A stretch of 23,926 nucleotides of DNA from Acidobacteriota bacterium (GTDB taxonomy: Bacteria; Acidobacteriota; Thermoanaerobaculia; Gp7-AA8), in contig QHVY01000091.1 in assembly GCA_003223695.1 (NCBI GenBank), positions 1 to 23,926 on the forward strand, read 5' to 3'. Positions within the stretch are counted from its first letter, which is position 1. Every line of letters starts with the position of its first letter. The notes below the pieces were generated by a model. That model saw nothing but the letters and a program-made list of their open reading frames with translations. It did not search any database and had not been told where the DNA came from. Positions 1 to 7,597 of the stretch are shown here, piece by piece. The position numbers were made by a program, and so were the translations under genes.

Positions 1-678
1 ATCAAGGAAGGCGAGCAACTGCTGAGAGCGAAAGCAGGCGATGTGATCACGGTATCGCAGACAGATACCGCAGGCTCTTCTACGACCGTTGCGCACACGG
101 TCACCGCAGATGAACTGAAACAAAATGCGCAGCGTGCGGTCGCCGATTTCCAGAAGGCGCTGCCGATGATTCCGGAAGACACGCCGGCGCTCAAGGATGT
201 CAAGAATCAAGTGCTGAACGTACTGGCGCAGGCGTACTACAAAGCGGGTGATCTCAAGAACGCGATCGCCACGCTCGAGAAGCTCGATATCGCCGACCCC
301 ATGCCAGCGACTCCTGATGCCGCGCACATGACGCGCGATGTGCTGCTCGCAAATCTCTATCTCGAGAACGGCCAGCTCGAACAGGGACGGGCTCTCCTCG
401 AGAAGCTCCCGCCGGCGGCGATCACCGATCCGACTGCGTACCTCAACATCGGCATTCTGTTTCTCAACAAGAAGAATACCGCCGACGCGGCGACGTACTT
501 CACCAAAGCGATCAACATGGATCCGAAGCGCGCGGAGAGCTACTACTACCGCGGACTCGCAGAAGTGCAGTCCAAGAAGTTCAAAGAAGCAAAGGCCGAC
601 TTCGAGCAGGTGCTCGCGCTCGCTCCCGATTCCTCCGAGGCTCATGATGCGAAGCAGTTGCTGGCGAGCCTGAAGTGA
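1..678 (+). CDS. TPR-repeat protein, C-terminal part (5' end outside window)
   Basis: The reading frame is open from the first base, so the gene begins upstream; the GTG at 43 is only the first in-window start-like codon and is probably internal. The visible 225 residues are mostly helical pairs of tetratricopeptide type. The clearest repeats are at the end (a unit around NIGILFLNKKNTADAATYF and the next around YYYRGLAEVQSKKFKEAKA), with the usual G/A/Y/P spacing. TPRs are protein-interaction scaffolds, and no catalytic motif is visible. The gene ends in TGA and is followed by a palindromic element and then a sulfatase-like/TPR lipoprotein on the same strand, so co-transcription is plausible. 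The N-terminal domain, and therefore the localisation, is unknown. Confidence 0.85.
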   Translation: MKEGEQLLRAKAGDVITVSQTDTAGSSTTVAHTVTADELKQNAQRAVADFQKALPMIPEDTPALKDVKNQVLNVLAQAYYKAGDLKNAIATLEKLDIADPMPATPDAAHMTRDVLLANLYLENGQLEQGRALLEKLPPAAITDPTAYLNIGILFLNKKNTADAATYFTKAINMDPKRAESYYYRGLAEVQSKKFKEAKADFEQVLALAPDSSEAHDAKQLLASLK

Positions 679-685
679 CGAACGT

Positions 686-812
686 CCCCTCACCCGCCGC
701 TGCGCGGCACCCTCTCCCCGCTGCGCGGGGCGAGGGACATCGCAAACCAGCGCCTTCTCCCTGCGATAGCGGGGAGAAGGTGGCCGAAGGCCGGATGAGG
801 GGTTCGACTTAA
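686..812. repeat. Intergenic palindromic element, CCCCTCACCC / CTCTCCCCGC type
   Basis: The left part (about 686-721) and the right part (about 771-812) are imperfect reverse complements. Both carry a CCCCTCAYCCG block, then a small GC hairpin, then CACCYTCTCCCCGCT. Each arm contains its own minor hairpin (CCGCTGCGCGG at left, GGCCGAAGGCC at right). The element fills almost the whole gap between the TPR gene and the sulfatase-like gene and ends about 8 bases before the latter's ATG. Elements of this general look are common between genes in many bacterial genomes. In RNA it would form a long hairpin that could stabilise the upstream message or attenuate read-through. Confidence 0.75.
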
Positions 813-820
813 CGGCATGC

Positions 821-3007
821 ATGTCCCAGTTCAGTAAAGCCGTTATTCTTCTTCTCGCGCTCGCCGCCGCGGCTTGCCGCGGCCGCAACAATGTTCCGCA
901 TTCGTCGACGACGCCCGTCGTTCTGATCTCGATCGACACGTTGCGATCCGATCATCTTCCTGCGTACGGCTACAAAGGTGTGGCAACGCCGAACCTCGAG
1001 GCGCTCCGCAACGACTCGATTCTTTACGAGCGTGCGTACAGCCATGTGCCGCTCACGCTGCCGTCGCACGTGTCGATCCTTACTGGCATGCTGCCGGCCG
1101 ACAACGGCGTGCACGACAACGTCGGTTTTCGAGTCGGGGATTCGCTTCCGATGCTTCAGGAGCTGCTGAAGAAGAACGGATACGCGACCGGAGCTGCGGT
1201 TTCCGCGTTCGTGTTGCGGAAGGAAACGGGAATCGCGCGCGGCTTCGACTTCTACAACGACGAAGTCGATCCACTCGGCAACGACCGCATGATCGGACGC
1301 GTTCAGCGCGACGGTCGCGAAACGCTCCACGCGCTCGAGAAATGGCTCGATGACCGGACTGGTAAACCCTTCTTTGCATTTCTGCATTTGTACGAGCCGC
1401 ACACCCCGTACATGCCGCCCGAGCCGTACTTCAGCCGTTATGCGAATCACTACGATGGCGAGATCGCGTATGCGGACTCAATCGTCGGCGAGCTCATCGA
1501 TGATCTGAAGCAGAAGGGTGTCTACGACGAGGCGCTGATCATCCTGCTCTCCGATCATGGCGAAGGCCTCGGCGATCATGGCGAACAAGAACATGCAATC
1601 TTCGTTTATCGCGAGGAGCTCCAAGTCCCTTTGATGGTCAAGCTGCCGCATCAGGCAAAAGCGGGAATGACCATCGGCACGCCGGTTCAGCTCGTCGATG
1701 TCTTTCCGACGATTCTCGATTGCACCGCGACGCCCGCTCCCAAAGCTGGCCGCCGCGTCGGTCAATCGCTGCTCGCGTTTTTGAACGGCGGTCCGCAGCG
1801 GCAGATCTATTCGGAGTCGTACTACGCGCGCTTTCACTTCGGCTGGAGTGACCTCCACTCGCTCATCGAAGGAAACAATCACTTCATTCGCGCCCCGCAA
1901 CCGGAGCTCTACGATCTTGCGGGCGATCCGGCCGAGAAGCACAACGCGATCGAACAAAACCGCCGCGCCTACGTCCGATTGCGCGATGCGATCGAGCCGT
2001 ATGTCCGCGAAACCGCCGCACCGGCCAACGTCGATCCTGAAGATGCTGCGAAGTTCGCCGCCCTCGGTTACGTCGGCTCCACGGCGGCTGTGAAGCCCGG
2101 ACAGGTCTTGCCCGATCCGAAGAGCAGCCTGGGCGTTTATCAAGACATCCGGCAGGCGTTCACGTGGTATCGGAACGGCAAGGAAGATGATGCACTCCGC
2201 CTAACGAGTCAACTTCTCGCGTCGAACGCGCAAATCAGCGATTTGTGGGACTTGAAATTCAAGATTCTCGACAAAATGGGCCGCAAGCGCGATGCGATCC
2301 AGGCCGCGAAGGATGGACTGCGGCTCGTGCCAAATGAAGGAGCCCTTCTTCTCGATGTGGCGAAGGGATCGCTCGACATCGGCGATCTCGACACCGCGCA
2401 ACAGCACGCGGAGCTGGCGGTCAACAATCTTCCATCGAAGGCTCACGAAATCCTCGCTCATGTTTGGTCGCGTCGCGGTGACATGAATCGCTCGGAGGCC
2501 GAGGCAAAGCTGTCGCTTCAGACTTCCAACGACCCGACGGCTCCTCTCATGCAGCTCGCCGCCATCGAAAAAGATCGCGGTCATCTCGACCGCGCTCTCG
2601 ACTATCTCAATCGTGGCGTGGAGCGGGAGAACGGCCACATCACGAAGGCGCACGAAGGCCTTCACCTCTCGCGCGGCGACCTCCTCGCGCGCCTCGGCAG
2701 AAATTCGGAAGCGGAAAACGATTTTCGTCTGGAGATCGCGAATTTTCCGTCATCGACCAACGCATATGCATCATTGATCCTGCTGCTCGCATCGCAGCAG
2801 CGGCTCGACGAGGCGACCAAACTCGTTTTTGATCTGATCAAAGCGGCACCAGCCGCCCATTCGTACGTCACCGTCTCCGAGACGCTGAAAGCGGTCGGCG
2901 ATGACCGCGGCGCGCTCTACTGGGCATATCAGGGGCTGCAAAAATATCCAAACGATTCTGAGCTGCACGGCCTCTCGCGCCGGCTGACACACGCGAAGTT
3001 GAATTAA
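821..3007 (+). CDS. Sulfatase-like (alkaline phosphatase superfamily) lipoprotein with C-terminal TPR repeats
   Basis: A 728-residue protein with a lipoprotein signal peptide (lipobox Cys19 after a run of Ala/Leu), so probably membrane-anchored outside the cytoplasm. Residues about 33-400 form a sulfatase-fold domain: VVLISIDTLRSD gives the first metal-binding Asp (D39), and ILLSDHGEGLGDHGE gives the late Asp-His metal ligands. At the nucleophile position, where sulfatases have C/S-x-P-S-R, this protein has TLPSH with Thr79, so it is unlikely to be a formylglycine sulfatase. A Thr nucleophile is known in LtaS- and EptA-like members of the superfamily. From about residue 430 onward the sequence is TPR-like. 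The ATG at 821 is chosen for the signal peptide; no good ribosome site is visible. The VWA-type gene follows after 10 bases. Substrate unknown. Confidence 0.87.
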   Translation: MSQFSKAVILLLALAAAACRGRNNVPHSSTTPVVLISIDTLRSDHLPAYGYKGVATPNLEALRNDSILYERAYSHVPLTLPSHVSILTGMLPADNGVHDNVGFRVGDSLPMLQELLKKNGYATGAAVSAFVLRKETGIARGFDFYNDEVDPLGNDRMIGRVQRDGRETLHALEKWLDDRTGKPFFAFLHLYEPHTPYMPPEPYFSRYANHYDGEIAYADSIVGELIDDLKQKGVYDEALIILLSDHGEGLGDHGEQEHAIFVYREELQVPLMVKLPHQAKAGMTIGTPVQLVDVFPTILDCTATPAPKAGRRVGQSLLAFLNGGPQRQIYSESYYARFHFGWSDLHSLIEGNNHFIRAPQPELYDLAGDPAEKHNAIEQNRRAYVRLRDAIEPYVRETAAPANVDPEDAAKFAALGYVGSTAAVKPGQVLPDPKSSLGVYQDIRQAFTWYRNGKEDDALRLTSQLLASNAQISDLWDLKFKILDKMGRKRDAIQAAKDGLRLVPNEGALLLDVAKGSLDIGDLDTAQQHAELAVNNLPSKAHEILAHVWSRRGDMNRSEAEAKLSLQTSNDPTAPLMQLAAIEKDRGHLDRALDYLNRGVERENGHITKAHEGLHLSRGDLLARLGRNSEAENDFRLEIANFPSSTNAYASLILLLASQQRLDEATKLVFDLIKAAPAAHSYVTVSETLKAVGDDRGALYWAYQGLQKYPNDSELHGLSRRLTHAKLN

Positions 3008-3017
3008 GCTTCAGGGA

Positions 3018-4610
3018 ATGTCCTGGCTGCTCGTTCCTGCTTTTTTGCTGGCAGTCGCCGCGAACGCGCAACTCAGCCGCACCACAGAGAGCATCGATGT
3101 CAATGTCATCGAGGTCGACGCAGTCGTTCTCAATGCGCAAGGAAAGCCTGTCCCCGGGCTGACGCGAAATGATTTCGAGCTGCGGGTGGGCGGGCGGAGG
3201 CGCCCGATCAGCAACTTTTACGAGGTGAATCGCGCCGTACGCAAACCCGAAGAGACGGCTGTTGCCCGACGCGATTACCTGGTCCTCTTCATCGACGATC
3301 TTCATCTCGATCAGCACGAGAAGAAGCGCGCGCTCGATGCGCTGCGCAAGTTCGTCAGCCAGCACGTCCACGCCGGCACCGCGGCGATGCTCGTCGCCTC
3401 GGACGGCAACGTGCGCATTCTGGAGAGATTCACCGAGGATGCGTCGGCGATCGCGCGAGTGATCGATGCGTTCGAGCGGCGGCCCGCTCACGTCAGCGAA
3501 TACGAGAGGGAGCGGCGCGATGTTCTGAATTACATCGACCAAGTGCGGCGCGAGTGCCAAGATCCAAAACACATTGACTGCAATCCTGAGACAATTCCGC
3601 AGCGCATTGAATCGCTTGCTCAGCTCGAACAGGGCATGGTTGATCGAACGATCAATGCACTCGATCATGTCGCCGCTGCTGTCTCAGGACTCGATGGGCG
3701 GCGCGTGCTCGTCTACGTGTCCGACGGCCTTCCGATGCAACCCGGCGCTGAGATCTTTCAGTATTTCAAGCCGGAAGAGTTCATGACTCCAGGCAACATC
3801 GTCACAATGCGCATCCTGCAACAGTCGCAGCCGCTCGATGCGATGAAATCAAACTTGAGCTCGAGGTTTCAGGCATTCGCCCGGCAGACAGCGCTCGCCG
3901 GCGTGCAATTCTTCGCCATTGACGCTCGAGGCGTTCGCGGCTTCGACGAAGGTATCGAGAGTTCTGCGGCTTCGTCGCGTCTCGACTCCAGTCTGATCCG
4001 CTCCAATCTCCACGCGCCGATTCAGCTTCTCGCGGACGAAACCGGCGGCCAGGCGATCATCGACGAGAACGACATGGAGATCGCGTTCGCGAAGTTGGAC
4101 GAGCATCTCTCGAGCTACTACTCGCTCGGTTTTCGCACCGACAACTCCCATCGCGAAGAAGACATCACTGTGAACGTCAAACGCCGCGGGCTGACGGTCC
4201 GCGCAGCGAAGCATGTGAGGCAGCGATCGGGCCGCGAGCAAATGGCCGATCGCGTTCGCGCCGCACTCTACGCTCGCATCGAAGACAATCCGCTCGACGC
4301 CAGGATCGCGCTGTTGCCTTCGGCCGGTTCGCTGAAGGTGACCATTCGCGTTCCAATCCCCAAACTGAGCATTCTGCCTGGCGAGAGCACTTCGTTCGCT
4401 GTATTCGTCATGATGATGGATGAGAACATGCGCGAGACTCCGATTCGCATGTTTGTTCACCGTGTGACGGCCGCGGAACTGGAGGATTCTGTTCAGTCGC
4501 TGAAGCTGGACGTGCACCCGGGGACCTACACCGTCTCGTTTGCGATCGCCGACAGCTACTCGTCACAAACGTCATATTTGCAGCGCGAGGTGACGGTTCC
4601 GGCGAATTAG
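3018..4610 (+). CDS. VWFA-related protein of the acidobacterial TIGR03436 type
   Basis: A 530-residue protein with an N-terminal secretion signal (MSWLLVPAFLLAVAANAQ). The next segment, SIDVNVIEVDAVVLNAQGKP followed by VPGLTRNDFELRVGG, is the hallmark start of the VWFA-related domain family that is expanded in Acidobacteria. The von Willebrand A-like core follows (about 85-350). Its first metal site reads LFIDDLHLD instead of DxSxS, so the MIDAS looks degenerate, while VLVYVSDGLP and LADETGGQAII fit later strands of the fold. A beta-rich C-terminal region ends the protein. The role is unknown; secreted binding or adhesion is the usual guess. An AGGGA sits directly against the ATG, an unusually short spacing. 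The gene follows the sulfatase-like gene by 10 bases and is probably in the same operon. Confidence 0.87.
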   Translation: MSWLLVPAFLLAVAANAQLSRTTESIDVNVIEVDAVVLNAQGKPVPGLTRNDFELRVGGRRRPISNFYEVNRAVRKPEETAVARRDYLVLFIDDLHLDQHEKKRALDALRKFVSQHVHAGTAAMLVASDGNVRILERFTEDASAIARVIDAFERRPAHVSEYERERRDVLNYIDQVRRECQDPKHIDCNPETIPQRIESLAQLEQGMVDRTINALDHVAAAVSGLDGRRVLVYVSDGLPMQPGAEIFQYFKPEEFMTPGNIVTMRILQQSQPLDAMKSNLSSRFQAFARQTALAGVQFFAIDARGVRGFDEGIESSAASSRLDSSLIRSNLHAPIQLLADETGGQAIIDENDMEIAFAKLDEHLSSYYSLGFRTDNSHREEDITVNVKRRGLTVRAAKHVRQRSGREQMADRVRAALYARIEDNPLDARIALLPSAGSLKVTIRVPIPKLSILPGESTSFAVFVMMMDENMRETPIRMFVHRVTAAELEDSVQSLKLDVHPGTYTVSFAIADSYSSQTSYLQREVTVPAN

Positions 4611-4635
4611 CGTAGGTGATTCGATGCGCGGCGAT
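4611..4635. repeat. 25-bp direct repeat, copy 1
   Basis: This 25-bp stretch beginning CGTAGGTGATTCGATGCG starts one base after the VWA gene's stop codon and recurs at 4742-4766 with a single mismatch (G to A). Read on the minus strand, copy 1 would encode RASNHLR followed by TAA, matching the C-terminal CASNHLR of the deiminase-like gene in copy 2. It is therefore probably a small duplication of that gene's 3' end. The rest of the gap (4636-4734) shows no gene and no convincing terminator. Confidence 0.7.
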
Positions 4636-4734
4636 TACCTGTCTTTGAATGGATGAAATTTGAAATTCGAGATTTCTTCGCTAGGCCAGCTCGACTCGCC
4701 TATGAGTGACGAAGCGATCCAGCATTGTGTCGAT

Positions 4735-6744
4735 CTACTGACGTAGGTGATTCGATGCGCAGCGATAGCCGCCGCCTAACACGATGCTCCTGACGAGCGG
4801 CGGGAAGAGATGGAGTCTGTAGCCGGCCGCGGCGAATGTTTTTCGCGCGAGCTCATCGCCGGCGGCGAGCAACGACGCGAATCCCTCAGCGCGTCGCTTC
4901 TCGATCACAACGTTGTTCCATGTCATCAGGAATTCAAAACCTTCGGGAATGCCCTCCTGCGCGAGGAGCGACGCAGGAATGTTCAGAAGCGGCAAACGGT
5001 GCACGGTCATGCCGTCGCGCTGCAGCTCACCGGCCACTTCGTTCAAGAACTGCTGCAACGCGATGACCTTGGACGCGCTCTGAGCGACGATGACGTCGCC
5101 TTTCAACTTGTATTCGCGCTGCACGGCCGACCAGTCTGCCTGGCGCGCAACCGTGAGGCCGAGGTTGGTGTCGCCGACGAGGGCATTGCCGTTCGGCAGG
5201 ATCGTGACGACCGAATCGAGATCGAAGCCGGCGCCGCCGCTTAGCCGCTGCATGAGTTCCGGTGACGCTGCGACGGGATGGACGAAGCGAACGGGCCGGC
5301 GATAGAACCGCTGCAGTTCTCGTGCTGCGGCTTGAATGACACTGAGATATCGCGCGACGGCTGCCGCATCGTTGAACGTCTCCGTCGGAACATGGTCGAG
5401 GCCGAGAAGTGCCAGGACTCGCGGCTCCAGCGTGTGGATGCTGATCCAAACCGTCGACGGCGTTAGAAGAATGTTGCCGTTGTGAAATGCGATCGGCGCG
5501 ACCGTCCAGCGCGCGTCGTCCCATTGCTGCACGATCGCGCGAGACATGTTTTGATCTTCCTCGCGCTTCGCCTGCACGTTAGGCCGATTCACGAACACCA
5601 CTCTGCCGCTCGAATTGCGCGCGACGATGAACGGATCGCGCGGCCATGGTGTGAAGGGCCGTGACCAGGTGTCGACGAACGTCACGTAGAGCCGGCTCTT
5701 AGCCGGCTCGTGAGCCGACTGAGAGTCGGCTCTACGTAGCGCCTTCTTCATCGGCGCATCGGCAAGAACAATGAGCTTGCGTTTCGGCGAGGCGTTATGC
5801 ACCTTCCTCAGGAAGCGTTCCGCTTCTTCAGGCGCGAAAAATGATGAATTCAGCGAATAGATCGAAGCGGTGATCGGCGAGGAATCGTTGGGCATCCGCA
5901 ACGAAGTGTTGAACGGAATGTGGCGCTTCCGGCCGTCGATGACATCGAAATCAACGCTGGTCAGCGGGGTCGATGCATCGAGAAGCGCGAGCATTTCGGC
6001 GCGAGGCAGCAACGCAAATGTGCGGGGAATCAACGCGTTGATCCGCTGATGAAATCCGGCATCCTCACCATACCGCAGCGGATCGATCATGATGATCGCC
6101 GCGAGTCGCGCGAGATCATCTGCGGGCGTTGACCGCGCGACCTCGCCGACATAACGAGCCAGACGATCGTTCTCACTCATCAGAGCTGTTCCGAGGTTTC
6201 GCAGCACTGGCGGAATCAGCTCGGGTTTTTCGTGGAGCGTTCGCGCCAGCTCGGACGGTGGAACCTGCGCGATGAGCGCGCGCGCAAACGGCTCCGCGCT
6301 CGCCGCGGTGGGCCAGCTCCCGGGCGGGAGGGGCGGGATGGGCGGGAGGTCGGCGCCGGCGGCGCCGGTCGCGAATCCGATCAGAAGAATGATCAGCACT
6401 GCGGCGGTAATGAGCGTGTACAGACGATCGTGTTCGATCACGAAGATGAGAATGGAAAATGCGACGCGGGCGACGGGCGTAGCAATGAGCAGCAGAAGGC
6501 CGGCCATGACGATCGCCTGGCCGCTCAGGTCGCGCACTCCGCTCAAAACATTGGAGATAGAGCTCGGAAAATGCGCTCCCGGTTGCGTCAGCGTTCCGAG
6601 GGACGGCCGCGATGAAAAATACTCGGGGTGATGGGCGAACGTGACCACTATACCAATGGTTACTATAGCGATGCTGAGCAGCACTCCGCCCCGGAGTAAC
6701 CGCGACAGCGCAGTATCCACCCAGCGCGGCGCTTGCTCGTTCAC
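4735..6744 (-). CDS. DUF1634 membrane domain fused to a protein-arginine-deiminase-like domain
   Basis: A 669-residue protein starting with GTG at 6744, which overlaps the TGA of the TauE/SafE gene by four bases (GTGA). Residues 1-128 resemble DUF1634, a three-helix membrane domain often encoded beside TauE/SafE exporters (helices near 18-36, 78-103 and 108-128). After AGADLPPIPPLPP comes a long soluble part whose second half resembles peptidylarginine deiminase. TPWPRDPF fits the PAD WIQDE region, HNGNILLT a core strand, and the C-terminal GGGYRCASN the PAD catalytic loop GEVHCGTN (Cys662 as nucleophile). The PAD His-x-Asp motif appears as DLD before SVVTILP, so the catalytic His looks replaced by Asp. 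The soluble part probably faces the periplasm. A 54-bp palindrome is inserted in frame (residues about 337-354). Domain assignments are by eye; arginine chemistry is uncertain. Confidence 0.75.
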   Translation of the reverse strand: MNEQAPRWVDTALSRLLRGGVLLSIAIVTIGIVVTFAHHPEYFSSRPSLGTLTQPGAHFPSSISNVLSGVRDLSGQAIVMAGLLLLIATPVARVAFSILIFVIEHDRLYTLITAAVLIILLIGFATGAAGADLPPIPPLPPGSWPTAASAEPFARALIAQVPPSELARTLHEKPELIPPVLRNLGTALMSENDRLARYVGEVARSTPADDLARLAAIIMIDPLRYGEDAGFHQRINALIPRTFALLPRAEMLALLDASTPLTSVDFDVIDGRKRHIPFNTSLRMPNDSSPITASIYSLNSSFFAPEEAERFLRKVHNASPKRKLIVLADAPMKKALRRADSQSAHEPAKSRLYVTFVDTWSRPFTPWPRDPFIVARNSSGRVVFVNRPNVQAKREEDQNMSRAIVQQWDDARWTVAPIAFHNGNILLTPSTVWISIHTLEPRVLALLGLDHVPTETFNDAAAVARYLSVIQAAARELQRFYRRPVRFVHPVAASPELMQRLSGGAGFDLDSVVTILPNGNALVGDTNLGLTVARQADWSAVQREYKLKGDVIVAQSASKVIALQQFLNEVAGELQRDGMTVHRLPLLNIPASLLAQEGIPEGFEFLMTWNNVVIEKRRAEGFASLLAAGDELARKTFAAAGYRLHLFPPLVRSIVLGGGYRCASNHLRQ
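4742..4766. repeat. 25-bp direct repeat, copy 2 (inside deiminase-like gene 3' end)
   Basis: Second copy of the repeat seen at 4611-4635, with one mismatch. It covers the last coding codons of the minus-strand deiminase-like gene, including the candidate catalytic Cys662 in YRCASNHLR. Confidence 0.7.
5684..5737. repeat. 54-bp palindromic element inserted in frame in the deiminase-like gene
   Basis: Arms 5684-5709 and 5712-5737 are reverse complements with three mismatches over 26 bp, separated by two bases. The outer part reads ACGTAGAGCCGGCTC. On the minus strand it is read without stops and contributes about residues 337-354 (RRADSQSAHEPAKSRLYV). It is related to the elements after the S41 protease gene (12618-12677) and after the DUF5916 gene (14945-14994), which share the CCGGCTYTYAGCCGG core. 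Confidence 0.85.
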
Positions 6745-7577
6745 CCGCGAATTCCTTTCACCAGCATCTCCAGCGCGATCAGAATGAGCACGATGACGAA
6801 CGTGACGCGCACCGAACGGCTGCCGATCCGGCCGAGGGTGTGCGATCCGAGGAACGCGCCGGCGAGAACGCCCATGGCCACCGGCGCGGCAATGAACGGA
6901 TCGATCTGCCCGCGCGTGAAATAGACGCCCGCGCTTGCCGCCGCCGTGACGCCAATCATGAAGTTGCTCGTCGCCGTTGAGACTTTGATCGGCAGCTCCA
7001 TCGCCAGATCCATCGCCGGAACTTTCAGCGCACCCGATCCAATGCCCAGAAGTCCGCTGACGGTGCCGGCGATGTACATGAGCATCAGCCCGAGCCGCGC
7101 CCGGACCGGTTGATAGGCGATCTCCTCGCCCGCAGCGTCATCGAAATATGAGCTATGCAATTTCAGGTGCCGTGTGAACGCGCCGACTTCCACTTCCTCT
7201 TCGCCAGTGCGTCGTCCGCGAATCATGGCAATTGCGGAGTAGGCGAGGATCAACCCGAAGAGAATGAAGAGAAAACGCGGATGAACGATGCCGGCGAGAT
7301 AGGCGCCGGTGATCGCGCCCGTGGTGGTGCCGAGCTCGAGGAACATCGCCACGCGGAGATTCGCCAGCCGGTCGCGAACGTATGCTGCCGCCGCTCCACT
7401 CGAGGTGGCGATCACCGAGATGATCGACGCGCCAATCGCCAGGCGGATGTCGACGTGCAGAAACAGCGTGAGCGCGGGAACGACGATCATGCCGCCGCCC
7501 AGTCCGAGGAGCGATCCGAGAAATCCGGCGCCAAGAGAAATTGCGGCGACGGTGAGGACGAAGAGCAGCGGTGTCAC
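6741..7577 (-). CDS. TauE/SafE-family membrane exporter
   Basis: A 278-residue, very hydrophobic protein with about eight predicted membrane helices. The glycine-rich opening (SLGAGFLGSLLGLGGGMIVVP) and a second such segment (GTVSGLLGIGSGALKVP) are the paired repeats characteristic of the TauE/SafE (DUF81) family. Characterised members export sulfite or sulfoacetate or move other small organic anions; the substrate here cannot be read from sequence. The GTG at 7577 is chosen because it precedes the first hydrophobic repeat. The gene overlaps the following DUF1634-containing gene by four bases, a sign of translational coupling and consistent with the common TauE-DUF1634 pairing. Only 20 bases separate its start from the divergent sulfatase-like gene. 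Confidence 0.9.
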   Translation of the reverse strand: MTPLLFVLTVAAISLGAGFLGSLLGLGGGMIVVPALTLFLHVDIRLAIGASIISVIATSSGAAAAYVRDRLANLRVAMFLELGTTTGAITGAYLAGIVHPRFLFILFGLILAYSAIAMIRGRRTGEEEVEVGAFTRHLKLHSSYFDDAAGEEIAYQPVRARLGLMLMYIAGTVSGLLGIGSGALKVPAMDLAMELPIKVSTATSNFMIGVTAAASAGVYFTRGQIDPFIAAPVAMGVLAGAFLGSHTLGRIGSRSVRVTFVIVLILIALEMLVKGIRG

Positions 7578-7597
7578 TTCTGCCAGAATAGCTTCGC

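Noticed and set aside
809..3668. Long antisense open frames opposite the sulfatase-like and VWA genes
   Set aside because: They are Arg-rich with no recognisable domains, as expected from the GC-rich codon use of the true genes on the other strand.
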